Below, piece after piece: positions 1 to 8,741 of a DNA stretch of 39,506 nt. A program made the position numbers and the translations under genes. How positions within the stretch are numbered: position 1 is the first letter of the stretch; the number at the start of each line of letters is the position of its first letter. Source of the stretch: Thalassobius sp. I31.1 (GTDB taxonomy: Bacteria; Pseudomonadota; Alphaproteobacteria; Rhodobacterales; Rhodobacteraceae); contig NZ_PWAA01000015.1 in assembly GCF_003031585.1 (NCBI RefSeq), forward strand, positions 1-39,506. Reading direction: 5' to 3'. Under the pieces are notes generated by a model. The model was given only the letters and a program-made list of their open reading frames with translations. It was not told the DNA's origin and made no database searches.

Positions 1-995
1 ACAAAAGCCCCTTGGCATTCGAAAGAAAGGCCGCATAAATGAGCACAAGGATCGGAACTTAAACGTGGCAAGTCCAAAGTATAGGTTGTGGTGCGGTCAT
101 CGGCTATCTCAAAGGTCCAGTAAGGTTCCGTGCCACGACAAAGGATGCCAAGAACAAACCCGTTCGCCAGGGTCACAGGGTCAGCGCCGGAGCCAGAGCT
201 GCCGCTATTTCGTGTGAGGTAGCGGATATTTACGTAACCTGCAGTTTCTCCATCCGTGACATAGGCCCAGTTGCCGCTTGCCATGCCTGAAACCTGCACA
301 TCCGCGCCAGGGGCAAAGTGGCCAATAATGTTGCCTGATGTGCCGGGCGCATCCCGAAAGTTCAGGTTGTCGTCCGCGGCCACGCCGCTGACGATGAACA
401 TCGCTGGCAAGCTGCCGCCATCAGGGGCCGTCTGCGGTGTGGGGGATGGCATCGGCTCAGGTGTTGGCGTGCCTGTCGCCGGCACGCTGTTCAGATAGGT
501 CGCGCTGACCCACCCGACACCGGTACCCGCCGAAATCATCGCCCATTCCCCATCGTCACTGCGTTGAATGACATGCACCTGGGTGCGATTGGAAAGAACA
601 CCAATGTTTGTGTGATTGGATCCCGGCCCATCGCGCACAACCAGACCACCATCCGGATCGCCAGCTTTGATGCCGGTCACTTCATGGGGGCCTGTCGTAA
701 CTGAACTGCCATCCGCCCGGCTGGGTGATCGCAAGTATCGGGCGGAAACAAATGCAAGCTGCCCCTGATAACGCACCTGCGCCCAGCGCCCGGTTTCATC
801 ATAGCCAAGTACCACCAAAACTTGACCGGGCTGAATATCACCGATATCTGGAAAACCGGACCCTGGCCCTGTGCGCACATTCAGGGTGTCACCCTGAGGC
901 ACCCCTGTGACCTGCATGAAGGATGTTTCCGCCAGTCCAGCGCCTCCCGCCAGAAGATTAGCCACGACGAGTGATGCAAACAACTTATTCTTCAT
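1..995 (-). CDS. Secreted triple-SH3 protein with COG3650-like C-terminus (3' end outside window)
   Basis: The reading frame is open from ATG at 995 to the left edge (331 codons), so the protein is partial at its C-terminus. Residues 1-22 look like a signal peptide (MKNK, then a hydrophobic stretch ending GLA). Three bacterial SH3-like modules follow at about 23-92, 105-175 and 200-270, each with the LNVRTGPG / VVRDGPG / LNFRDAPG type motif and an aromatic-rich strand ending in RYL or TYL. A Pro/Thr linker separates modules 2 and 3. After them comes a stretch with the motif CRGTEPYW, seen in COG3650-type envelope proteins. SH3b modules usually bind cell-wall peptides, so a periplasmic or surface role is inferred. 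It lies 123 bases downstream of the giant vWA protein on the same strand with no clear terminator between, so co-transcription is likely. The start has only a weak GAGA-type ribosome site. Confidence 0.85.
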   Translation of the reverse strand, partial: MKNKLFASLVVANLLAGGAGLAETSFMQVTGVPQGDTLNVRTGPGSGFPDIGDIQPGQVLVVLGYDETGRWAQVRYQGQLAFVSARYLRSPSRADGSSVTTGPHEVTGIKAGDPDGGLVVRDGPGSNHTNIGVLSNRTQVHVIQRSDDGEWAMISAGTGVGWVSATYLNSVPATGTPTPEPMPSPTPQTAPDGGSLPAMFIVSGVAADDNLNFRDAPGTSGNIIGHFAPGADVQVSGMASGNWAYVTDGETAGYVNIRYLTRNSGSSGSGADPVTLANGFVLGILCRGTEPYWTFEIADDRTTTYTLDLPRLSSDPCAHLCGLSFECQGAF

Positions 996-1118
996 AATTT
1001 CTCGCTTTCATTTGTCCGAAATCGGCGTGACAGTTTTGTGCTCTGGTCAGTCCGGCCAGAAACCCTCACTCCAAAGGGAAAAACAGGGCCGCCCCATGGG
1101 AATGCAACCCTGCTTTCG

Positions 1119-4100
1119 TTAGTTAAGACAGATACCATTGATCCTGATGCGACATTCTGTTGGCTCAGCTGGCCCATCCGTTTCAATCGTCGGATTAACC
1201 CTGATCGGGATACAGTTTCCGTTGATCATCGGCAGGCCATTCGTACATCTGCATTGTGTTTCCGAGACATTTCGGGCGTTTTCATGATCGATACAGGAAC
1301 AGGCGTTTCCATCCGGATAGGTTGAACGTCGGTCACAATCCGGTCCGGTTTCCGGGACCGGTTGCGGTGTGGGGGCAACGACTTCCTGGCACCCTGCCCC
1401 CGCGACCAGGCTGAACCCCGGCAGGCATTGGCAGGAGGTTGCATTGCGGCGCGTCATGTTATCGTAACGACAAGCACAGCTTTCGCCCTGGGCCACGGTG
1501 GTGCTGGTGTTGCATTGCAGCGGTGGGGCTGGCATCGGGGCAAGATCAACCGTGACACAAGACGCCTGGCCTGCGGTCTGCAACGGCAAACCAAGAGCGT
1601 TGAACAAGGCATTGTCAAACTCGCGGCTGCCCGGCAAACCAAGATCGCTGCGCAATGTGCTCAGGGCCGCATAGGTTTTATTCCCGGCGACGCCATCAAC
1701 TGGCCCTGCCTCCAGGCCGCGATCATTCATGATCTTCTGGATCAAAGCAACCCGCTGACGATGATCAGCTGTCACGCCTGTGGTGCCACAGTTCCGGATG
1801 CTGCCACCTGCGCGAAGGCCCTGGACGTTCATCCGTAAATCAACATGGGTTGAAGCCCCCGGTGCCAGATTGACGGCTGCGTTCGTGCAAGAGATCGCAT
1901 CGCGCACAACCGTGCCACAGGTCCAGTCACCCCCTGCAATTGCAGTCGCCGATCTGAGCCCCGGATTGCCGGCTGTATCGGTCACCACCAGTGGTCCGAA
2001 ATATGGCCCGGTGCCGGTGTTGGTCACACTTAACCGGAACCCACAACTATAGGTCTGACTGGCGCGATTGGCTTCACATGGGCCAGTTTGTTCTTTGAGA
2101 ATGGTCAAAACCGGCGATTGGACTGGAAGGACTGGCGGCTGAACCACTTCATCCTGCTCCAGTGTCACATGGTCTTCGTCATCCCCCAGATAAGCACTTT
2201 CCGATTTTGGCATGGCTTGCATCACCTCAATCAGCGCTTCTGTTTGTGCTTCGGTCATACCCACTCTCTCGGGGCAATATGCACGCGCGATGGCTTCAAA
2301 GGCCGGAATGATCTGGGATGAGTCCGGAATGTGAATTACGTCTGTCGTGAGCGGATCGAACGCAGCATTGCCCCCTGCGGTGACAAGGTCTGGCCCAAGC
2401 AACGTCGACAGGCTGGTGGCAACAGATGTGTATCCAAGAGCGACCCCGACAACCCGACTGCCCTGGTTGCGCAACGCATTCAACGCCGGTAACGCAGCAT
2501 TTATGTTCTGTGCATAATCGCCAGGGAAAGGCTTGCCGGGAACCCCGTCAGAAATGAACAAAACCAAAGGTTTATTTGTCATGCCGGACACGGTGGTGTT
2601 TGTGGCAGACATGCCAACCTGCCAATCTTCGTTCCCCCATGCAGAGAAACCACCAATCGCGGCTTCTAAGTCGGGTGAGGGCAGCACTGCAGATGGCCCC
2701 CCAATGACATTTGCGGATTGATTGAAAATGATCGCACCCGATCTTGAACCGCCACCTTCAAAAACACGCAGCGCAGCAATAAGAGCCTGTTTGGTAAGCG
2801 GCAAACGGTTGTGCAGGTTCATGGATCCGGATCGATCAATAAGAAACAGCGTATCAAAACCACATCCAACCGGGATGACAGGTGTGGCGATGGTATCGGT
2901 CACCGAACCCACCTCAAAACCGCCTGTTCCGGGCGTTGGCGTGGAAGGGGTAGTAACATCCCCGATCATAGGGCCTGCGCCCCCAACAGACGACAGTGGG
3001 AAGGTCACGGGAACACAAGATTTACCATTTCCACCCACTGGCCCATGTAAACCCAGCGCGGCAATATCGACATACGCACAATTCCGGGCCTGAGCACCAT
3101 TCAACGGGCGCCCCGCTGGCCCCTGATAAGTGCCGGTAAACGGGATGGTCAGAACACCACCCGGCGCGGAGATGATATCATCAGTGGTGATATCACAGGC
3201 GCTGGAGGTGCCGCCATTCATCTGGCCACCGCCACAGGCGTTTGTCGCCCCCATAACCTGGCCATAAATTGCAGTTTGGGTCGCCGATGACATAAGCTCA
3301 TCTGTGACACGAACCTGTACGCCGGCCGGGAGGTTCTGACCTGTTATGGTCAGGGTACAGGCGACAGTCCATTGGCCCGCAGTCGTTTGCTGCGCAGGCG
3401 AACAGGTCTTGACCAGATCAATGTCGGGGTCTTCCGGGGTTGGCACCGGGGCGATTTCGTAGCAATCACTGGCGATGGGCGCCGGAAGACCATTGGGCGT
3501 TGGCTGACCGACGCTGAGTGACACGCAATTTTCCGCGCCGAATTGATCCATCGCCGCATTCATCATCAGATCAACCGTAAGCGTCGAGGTGCCGGAAGCC
3601 GGAAACTGAGCCCCCTGAATGCCGCAATAAGGCACGTTGCCCTGGCCCGGGGCGGAATACGGCGGGTTTGAGCAAGACCAGGGATCAGCCGAGGTGATGC
3701 TTTGGATTTGCCCCGCGCCGGAGTTTGTCCCGAAATGCAAATCTTCGGTGATCCAGAGTGGGTCTGTGAACGGAACCCCGTTCGTCGTCACAGTCAGGGT
3801 GCATTGATAGGCCTGCACCCAGCCTGTGTCGCCAAGGATATGTCGCTCACCTGATGGCTTACAGGATTTTTCGACATCAAAACGCACCTCGTCAATTTCC
3901 CCGGTGATATCCACGCAGTCAGCTGATCCCACGACCTGATCACCGATGCGCACCTGGGCACAGTTCCTGAACTCTTCTTTTTGCAGAACCCCGTTCGGGA
4001 TTGCGATATAGGCGTCTATCCGGTGGCCCGTGTTGCTGTTGAAATCAGCCGCAGAAATTGTGCAGCTTGCCCCACTCGGGAATGCAGGTTGCTGGCAAAC

Positions 4101-6896
4101 CCATCCATTTGGCGCAGCGGGCGTGCCCGTCAGGCTTTGGATATATTGGGTTGCCGGTGCACCGGATGCTGTGGTGAACAATTCATCCACCGTCAGCGGG
4201 CCTGTGACGGTACCACTGACGGGCGGGTTCACATGGATTGAACACAGGTAATGGGTGTTGCCGTTTTCTGTGCCGGTCACCCGACAGTTCTTTTCCAGTG
4301 GAATAACCGGAGGCTCTTTGGGGGTGTCCCAATCGACACTCACACAATTGCCCTCTACAGCCCGTGCTTCACCAGACGTATTCGTATAGCTGCCTGACAC
4401 GCAGTTTTCCCATTTCACGCTGTTGCCCTGATCGGCTGCGAACAGCTCGAAACTGATTGTTTCAACACCGGATGGTGAAAATGCACTGCCAATAATACCA
4501 CATTGGGTTTGCGGCTGCGGGAAGGTGCCGCCACAAGTCCAGGCCGCGTTGCCGGACTGATAACCAATGATATTGGCGCTGGTTGTGCCAGATATGCTGC
4601 TGGCGTCTTCAAGGAAGCTAAAACTGCCAGAGAAAGGCGCAGGGGTGGCCGCAACGGTGATCTCGCAGGACCACAGCTTTCCGTTGACGCCATCATGCTG
4701 TCCATCACGTGGGGTGCCGCAGAATTTGGACAAAGCCATTTCGTTGGGTTCCGGATCATCGATAGAGATTTCGGGCTTAATCACACGCCCAACACACATC
4801 GGGACCGTTGGGTATTCATCCGTCACGGTTTCTGCACGGCCCTTGATGCAGTTCTCCCATTCAATCGGTTGATTGGGATCCGTAAGCGCCGTGAACAGTT
4901 GATAGGTAACGAGATGCGGCGCTGTCATCACAGTGCCATCCAGAGTGCAGCTCAGCTGATCTGTGCCAATCCCCTGGCAATTCGGTTCCGACGCTGACAG
5001 GAACTGTGCTGAGCCAATCGATATGTTGGAGGCATCATCATCGAAGGTGAAGGTCCCGCTAAATGGTGTTGGGGTAACCGTGATCGACGCTTCGCAATCC
5101 CATGTGTATCCCAGCACACTATTGACAACGGCCTGCACGGGCTGATCACAGCTTTTGTTCATTTCCGCGCGTTCGATTTTAGGGGTTGGGGTCGTGCCTG
5201 GCAGATCAAGGATCACGCAACCATCGGGCAATCCTTGTTGAGAATTGGTCTGCGGGCTGCGCATCGGCGGTTCAGCGTTGCGCTGTCCCGCAGCCCCAAT
5301 AAACGATGTGGGTGATGTATCTGACATTGGACAATTGACCACCTGGCCATCTGTCTGGTCAGTGGTGAATTCAAAGCTTACATTGATCACCGAGGTGCCA
5401 CCAGCTGCCGCCATATCGGCCGCAGCCAGTTCACATAAACCAAGAGAGCTGGGCGTGTTGATATTCAGATCAACACAAGACCAGGGTTCATTTGAAGTGA
5501 TGTTCATCATTGTGCCGGCAATCGATGCCGTCACCGGCGCGAGACCCGCAAAACCATCGCCTGCAATGACAAAACTGCCCGGTACAAGATTGGTGCCTGT
5601 TACTTCGATCTGGCAGTTCAGGGTCATCGGACCAGAACTGACAGGGGCAATCGGATCGCAGGTTTTGAATGCGTTCACGGTGGGTGAGGGCTGTACCAGC
5701 GACCATTGCGTTTGAACGCAGGATTCCTGCAGGTTTTGGACGCCATTTTGATTGTAGCTCGCAAACACACAGTTCTCGGCGTTGTACACATTTGGCGCGA
5801 CACCACCTGAAAGGAAAAGTTGCACCGCAAATTGTTCGCCGGTGGTTGGGTCAAAATTTGCACCGAGAAAGAAGCACTGCTGCACACCGCCCCATGCACA
5901 ATCCGCGCTGCCGCCGATAGACGTCATCGACAAGGTTTGAACCGTGGTGCCGCCGTCTGTGTCGGGGTTCTCAATGATATGTACGTTGGGCGGCATTGGC
6001 CCAGATCCCTGAACATCAATCACACAGTTCCAGAACAGGCCATCCACGCCATTGTGTTGCCCCAGAACCGGAGGGGTGCAGGTTTTCTCGATAGAGATAT
6101 CAGTTGGAATAGGAACAACCGGATCATCACAATCCAGCTCAACCGAGGCCTCGTCCATATTCACGCTGTGACCAAGTTCGGCCATAAAAGCGTAAAGCTG
6201 GCCCGCCTCGACAGGGACCTGTACCGTCATCGGCGTCCATGGATAGGTCTGGGTGCTGCCTGCGGTCAGAAGAAACGGCATCTTTTCAGCATCAAATTGT
6301 GTCTTCAGGGCCGTGACAAGTTGCGCGGTTGTCGCGGGCGCAACGCCGAAACCAACAGGAAACGCAGGGATTTCATTAGAAACCTGCAGCACTGCCAGGC
6401 CGCCTTGCGTACTGCGAAATGTGAATGGGTCAGTTTGCGGTGGAACTTCGCTCCCTGTGCGGGTTGGCCCGGTTTCTCCATGTCCTTCGCGGTTGGTCAC
6501 TTTCATGCTTGCCGTCGCTGTACCACGACAACTGGGCGTGAAATACTGCCACCCATAAAGCGGGATATTACCGCTATCGATGTAATACTGGGTGACACCT
6601 GCAGGCGCACCGGATGCGTCAGACTCGGGGCCTAAATCCAGATAATCAAACCCGCCCGGCCCGTCGACAGCCACCAGGTTTTGCGTGTTCTGTATAACCG
6701 CTGTGGGTGAGACAGTTGCAAACATCCAGGGCGAAAGATCTTCGTCAAAGCGATTGCCATACTGCGTCTGTGGTGCGCCATCAAACCCGCCGTCTGCCAA
6801 AATGCTTTGTGCGCTCGCCCAGGACGGCGCAATAAGGCAGGTAACCAATCCAAGTGCTAAAATGCGTGAGGCTGCGGCGGGGATGCATGCGGTCAT
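1119..6896 (-). CDS. Giant secreted repeat protein with von Willebrand A domain and peptidoglycan-binding-like module
   Basis: 1925 residues. Residues 1-30 form a signal peptide ending ASA/QS. Residues 31-264 are a unique N-terminal module. From about 265 to 1290 there are seven divergent modules of roughly 110-150 residues. Each starts with a K-[ST/F/N]-C motif (IEKTC, FKTC, MNKSC, LSKFC, LEKNC, VEKSC, LVKTC) and most end near an ENC/RNC cysteine. Their look is that of DUF11-like beta-sandwich repeats stabilised by disulfides. A vWA domain follows at about 1345-1540 with an intact MIDAS DRSGSM at 1354-1359 and a later SDG. An eighth repeat, then a PG_binding_1-like stretch (about 1712-1775, GPVDGVAGNKTYAAL), then a Cys-rich EGF-like tail complete it. 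Inferred role: surface adhesion or matrix protein binding metal through the vWA. It is divergent from the LuxR gene at 7198, which is the obvious candidate regulator. No membrane anchor or sorting signal is recognised. Confidence 0.93.
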   Translation of the reverse strand: MTACIPAAASRILALGLVTCLIAPSWASAQSILADGGFDGAPQTQYGNRFDEDLSPWMFATVSPTAVIQNTQNLVAVDGPGGFDYLDLGPESDASGAPAGVTQYYIDSGNIPLYGWQYFTPSCRGTATASMKVTNREGHGETGPTRTGSEVPPQTDPFTFRSTQGGLAVLQVSNEIPAFPVGFGVAPATTAQLVTALKTQFDAEKMPFLLTAGSTQTYPWTPMTVQVPVEAGQLYAFMAELGHSVNMDEASVELDCDDPVVPIPTDISIEKTCTPPVLGQHNGVDGLFWNCVIDVQGSGPMPPNVHIIENPDTDGGTTVQTLSMTSIGGSADCAWGGVQQCFFLGANFDPTTGEQFAVQLFLSGGVAPNVYNAENCVFASYNQNGVQNLQESCVQTQWSLVQPSPTVNAFKTCDPIAPVSSGPMTLNCQIEVTGTNLVPGSFVIAGDGFAGLAPVTASIAGTMMNITSNEPWSCVDLNINTPSSLGLCELAAADMAAAGGTSVINVSFEFTTDQTDGQVVNCPMSDTSPTSFIGAAGQRNAEPPMRSPQTNSQQGLPDGCVILDLPGTTPTPKIERAEMNKSCDQPVQAVVNSVLGYTWDCEASITVTPTPFSGTFTFDDDASNISIGSAQFLSASEPNCQGIGTDQLSCTLDGTVMTAPHLVTYQLFTALTDPNQPIEWENCIKGRAETVTDEYPTVPMCVGRVIKPEISIDDPEPNEMALSKFCGTPRDGQHDGVNGKLWSCEITVAATPAPFSGSFSFLEDASSISGTTSANIIGYQSGNAAWTCGGTFPQPQTQCGIIGSAFSPSGVETISFELFAADQGNSVKWENCVSGSYTNTSGEARAVEGNCVSVDWDTPKEPPVIPLEKNCRVTGTENGNTHYLCSIHVNPPVSGTVTGPLTVDELFTTASGAPATQYIQSLTGTPAAPNGWVCQQPAFPSGASCTISAADFNSNTGHRIDAYIAIPNGVLQKEEFRNCAQVRIGDQVVGSADCVDITGEIDEVRFDVEKSCKPSGERHILGDTGWVQAYQCTLTVTTNGVPFTDPLWITEDLHFGTNSGAGQIQSITSADPWSCSNPPYSAPGQGNVPYCGIQGAQFPASGTSTLTVDLMMNAAMDQFGAENCVSLSVGQPTPNGLPAPIASDCYEIAPVPTPEDPDIDLVKTCSPAQQTTAGQWTVACTLTITGQNLPAGVQVRVTDELMSSATQTAIYGQVMGATNACGGGQMNGGTSSACDITTDDIISAPGGVLTIPFTGTYQGPAGRPLNGAQARNCAYVDIAALGLHGPVGGNGKSCVPVTFPLSSVGGAGPMIGDVTTPSTPTPGTGGFEVGSVTDTIATPVIPVGCGFDTLFLIDRSGSMNLHNRLPLTKQALIAALRVFEGGGSRSGAIIFNQSANVIGGPSAVLPSPDLEAAIGGFSAWGNEDWQVGMSATNTTVSGMTNKPLVLFISDGVPGKPFPGDYAQNINAALPALNALRNQGSRVVGVALGYTSVATSLSTLLGPDLVTAGGNAAFDPLTTDVIHIPDSSQIIPAFEAIARAYCPERVGMTEAQTEALIEVMQAMPKSESAYLGDDEDHVTLEQDEVVQPPVLPVQSPVLTILKEQTGPCEANRASQTYSCGFRLSVTNTGTGPYFGPLVVTDTAGNPGLRSATAIAGGDWTCGTVVRDAISCTNAAVNLAPGASTHVDLRMNVQGLRAGGSIRNCGTTGVTADHRQRVALIQKIMNDRGLEAGPVDGVAGNKTYAALSTLRSDLGLPGSREFDNALFNALGLPLQTAGQASCVTVDLAPMPAPPLQCNTSTTVAQGESCACRYDNMTRRNATSCQCLPGFSLVAGAGCQEVVAPTPQPVPETGPDCDRRSTYPDGNACSCIDHENARNVSETQCRCTNGLPMINGNCIPIRVNPTIETDGPAEPTECRIRINGICLN

Positions 6897-6982
6897 GATA
6901 GAAATTCCAATTCAAATACTTTTATCAACCAAGGGTCAGGCAAGGCTGCTTGTAAGGATAAGACGGGCATGCTTTGATGCGA

Positions 6983-6998
6983 ACTACCATATGGTAGT
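6983..6998. promoter_or_regulatory. Perfect 16-bp palindrome, candidate operator
   Basis: ACTACCATATGGTAGT is exactly self-complementary. It lies 87 bases upstream of the giant protein start and 200 bases upstream of the LuxR start. Length and symmetry fit a dimeric regulator site. It does not match the classic lux box sequence. Confidence 0.6.
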
Positions 6999-7082
6999 GC
7001 TTGTGAAATATGTGGGAACTTAACCGCGGATTCTATGTTAGAGACCCATTAAATTACTTTCTTTCAGTAGGTTGAAATGGTA

Positions 7083-7100
7083 GGTATGGAAATACATACC
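7083..7100. promoter_or_regulatory. Spaced dyad GGTATG-N6-CATACC, candidate operator
   Basis: Two exact 6-base inverted half sites are separated by GAAATA, 98 bases before the LuxR start. The left half overlaps the second copy of a GTAGGT direct repeat. The half sites resemble those of the palindrome at 6983, so the same protein may bind both. Confidence 0.5.
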
Positions 7101-7197
7101 TTCCGCCTTCTTTTTTCTATGCAAAGCAGAAGGACGCTTTATTAGTACACTTGGGGCCACCTGGCGTGGGGTAAGGAATGCCTCCGTTCTTCAAAGG

Positions 7198-8274
7198 ATG
7201 CCGACAGTGGAAGACCTATTCGAACAACTTGAAACGACACTCGCATTGGCGACTGAAGACGCACAATACTGGGATCCCTCTCTGGATATCGTCGTTGAAA
7301 TTCTTGGCGCACGCGGGGCGCTTTTTCCGGCCACTGACCCATTCTTCCGCGGGATGTGGATGGCCGGAACCCGAAATATGAAAGACGCTTTGACCAGCTA
7401 CCTCAGCGACGGTTGGTTTAAGAACGATCCACGCGAAGCAGTGCTAAAGCGTATGATGGAAAAGGGACATGCCTGCGACCATGATGTCTTTCCTGATCGT
7501 GCCAGAAAAGACCAGATACCGATTTATCGCGATTACCTTTATCCGTTAAATTTTGGGGTTTCCTATTGCGTGCGTATTATAACGCCAAATGGGTATTGGG
7601 CGCTGGCGATCCATTTTGACAATGATCATCCGGAAATCAGCCCTGCTGATGCGATTTTGATTAAGCGTATCCAGGCGATGTTCGCCAAAGCAACGACACG
7701 TGCTGATGAATTGGCCCATAAACGCATCGCGACATTCGCACAATTTTTTAAGGGCACTGAATCCGAAGTTTTCGTGCTGGATGTAGATGGGAAGGCCTGC
7801 TTCAGCATCAACAGCGACGGCAAATTGCAATCCCAGACTCGCATGAACCATTTGCTACCCGAGGAAGTGAGTGAGGATATTGTCGCAGAAATACGCGAAC
7901 TTTGTGTCAGTGATCCTAACCTGTCATTGAGCCGCGCCTTTCAATTCAACACTGACAGAAACAATACGAACGTATTGGTCATTCAGATCCCTCCAAGTTT
8001 ACGCCATTTTTTCATGCACTTCAAAGTATGCGCCATTCGGACCGAATGCAGTGTCGCCACCGGTCTGAAACACACGCAACTTCGAGAGAATTACGGCCTG
8101 ACCGCATCAGAAATTGCGACTGTTGATCTGCTGGTGGATGGAAATACGCCAAACATGATCTCCGATATTTTGAGTCTCAAAGTATCTACGGTTCGACAAA
8201 GGCTGAAGCAAATCTTTGAGAAAGTTCAGGTGAACAGCCAGGTAGAACTGATTGGGTTCCACAACCGTTTATGA
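7198..8274 (+). CDS. LuxR-family transcriptional regulator
   Basis: 358 residues. The C-terminal 65 residues form a LuxR (GerE) helix-turn-helix: LTASEIATVDLLVDG, then NMISDILSLKVSTVRQRLKQIFEKVQV. The N-terminal 160 residues contain no recognisable acyl-homoserine-lactone domain, and there is no receiver domain. A middle stretch (about 170-270, including EVFVLDVDGKACF) could be a PAS-like fold, so the input signal is unknown. The gene is divergent from the giant surface protein, with dyads in the spacer, which makes that operon the likely target. The ATG at 7198 has AAAGG directly against it, which is poorly spaced, so the true start is uncertain. Codon use is AT-richer than the housekeeping block to the right. 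Confidence 0.88.
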   Translation: MPTVEDLFEQLETTLALATEDAQYWDPSLDIVVEILGARGALFPATDPFFRGMWMAGTRNMKDALTSYLSDGWFKNDPREAVLKRMMEKGHACDHDVFPDRARKDQIPIYRDYLYPLNFGVSYCVRIITPNGYWALAIHFDNDHPEISPADAILIKRIQAMFAKATTRADELAHKRIATFAQFFKGTESEVFVLDVDGKACFSINSDGKLQSQTRMNHLLPEEVSEDIVAEIRELCVSDPNLSLSRAFQFNTDRNNTNVLVIQIPPSLRHFFMHFKVCAIRTECSVATGLKHTQLRENYGLTASEIATVDLLVDGNTPNMISDILSLKVSTVRQRLKQIFEKVQVNSQVELIGFHNRL

Positions 8275-8292
8275 TCGTTCTGCAGAACGATC
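8273..8292. promoter_or_regulatory. Perfect 20-bp palindrome overlapping the LuxR stop codon
   Basis: GATCGTTCTGCAGAACGATC is fully self-complementary and contains the last two bases of the TGA stop. There is no loop or T-tract, so an ordinary intrinsic terminator is unlikely. A smaller inverted repeat follows at once (CATGCG 8293-8298 and CGCATG 8312-8317). A 20-bp perfect dyad is the size of a LuxR-type operator, but this function is inferred. Confidence 0.55.
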
Positions 8293-8409
8293 CATGCGCA
8301 AAGCTGTCAGACGCATGCTTCAGTGTGTATGGTAAACATGTGTGGAAGCCAATTAAGCAACGCAAGAAATACACCTATTATCAATACCTTGCAGTGATAC
8401 CATTGAAAA

Positions 8410-8499
8410 TGGCGGAGGAACAGGGATTCGAACCCTGGGAGGGCGTTAACCCTCGTCGGTTTTCAAGACCGGTGCATTCGACCACTCTGCCACTCCTCC
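8410..8499 (-). tRNA. tRNA-Ser (anticodon TGA), CCA encoded
   Basis: The reverse strand starts GGAGGAGTGGCAGAGTGG and ends TTCCTCC-G-CCA. The 7-bp acceptor stem pairs with one G-U. The anticodon TGA lies at 8463-8465 in a CTTGAAA loop. A long variable arm (around CGAGGGTTAACGCCCTC) marks a class II tRNA, as expected for serine. The T-arm GGTTCGAATCC is intact. The CCA end is encoded at 8412-8410. It reads UCA-family serine codons. Confidence 0.96.
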
Positions 8500-8510
8500 G
8501 ACACGGCAGG

Positions 8511-8538
8511 TTTTAGCTTCCTCTGACGGGGACTGCAA
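8511..8538 (-). promoter_or_regulatory. Possible promoter of tRNA-Ser
   Basis: On the minus strand TTGCAG (8538-8533) and CTAAAA (8516-8511) are separated by 16 bases, and the second box ends 11 bases before the tRNA 5' end. Spacing fits a housekeeping sigma promoter, but the -10 match is weak. Confidence 0.35.
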
Positions 8539-8741
8539 GGGGGAAAAACGCCGGTTTGTGCATGGTTTTCTTCTCAGGCTTTTCAACTTGATCGGCCATA
8601 GCTAATAATGTCTGAAAATCAGACTGTTTCTGAAGTAAAAAGTAACTTATCAGTAAATTGCAGGTTCCACCCAGGGGATCCCGGTGGCGTTTACAGGCAG
8701 TTGCGCCGCCAGTCAGGGATCAGGGAAAATGAGGGCAAGAG

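Larger units (their letters stand above)
6897..7197. promoter_or_regulatory. Divergent promoter region between giant surface protein and LuxR regulator
   Basis: This 301-base spacer has no gene and is visibly AT-richer than its neighbours. It carries a perfect 16-bp palindrome (6983-6998), a GTAGGT direct repeat (7067-7072 and 7080-7085, 13 bp apart) and a spaced dyad (7083-7100). These share GGTA/TACC-type half sites. Divergent genes and clustered dyads suggest control by the adjacent LuxR protein; this is inference. Confidence 0.6.

Noticed and set aside
5820-6635. 271-residue plus-strand frame opposite the giant protein
   Set aside because: Composition and lack of any domain pattern show it to be a shadow of the minus-strand gene.
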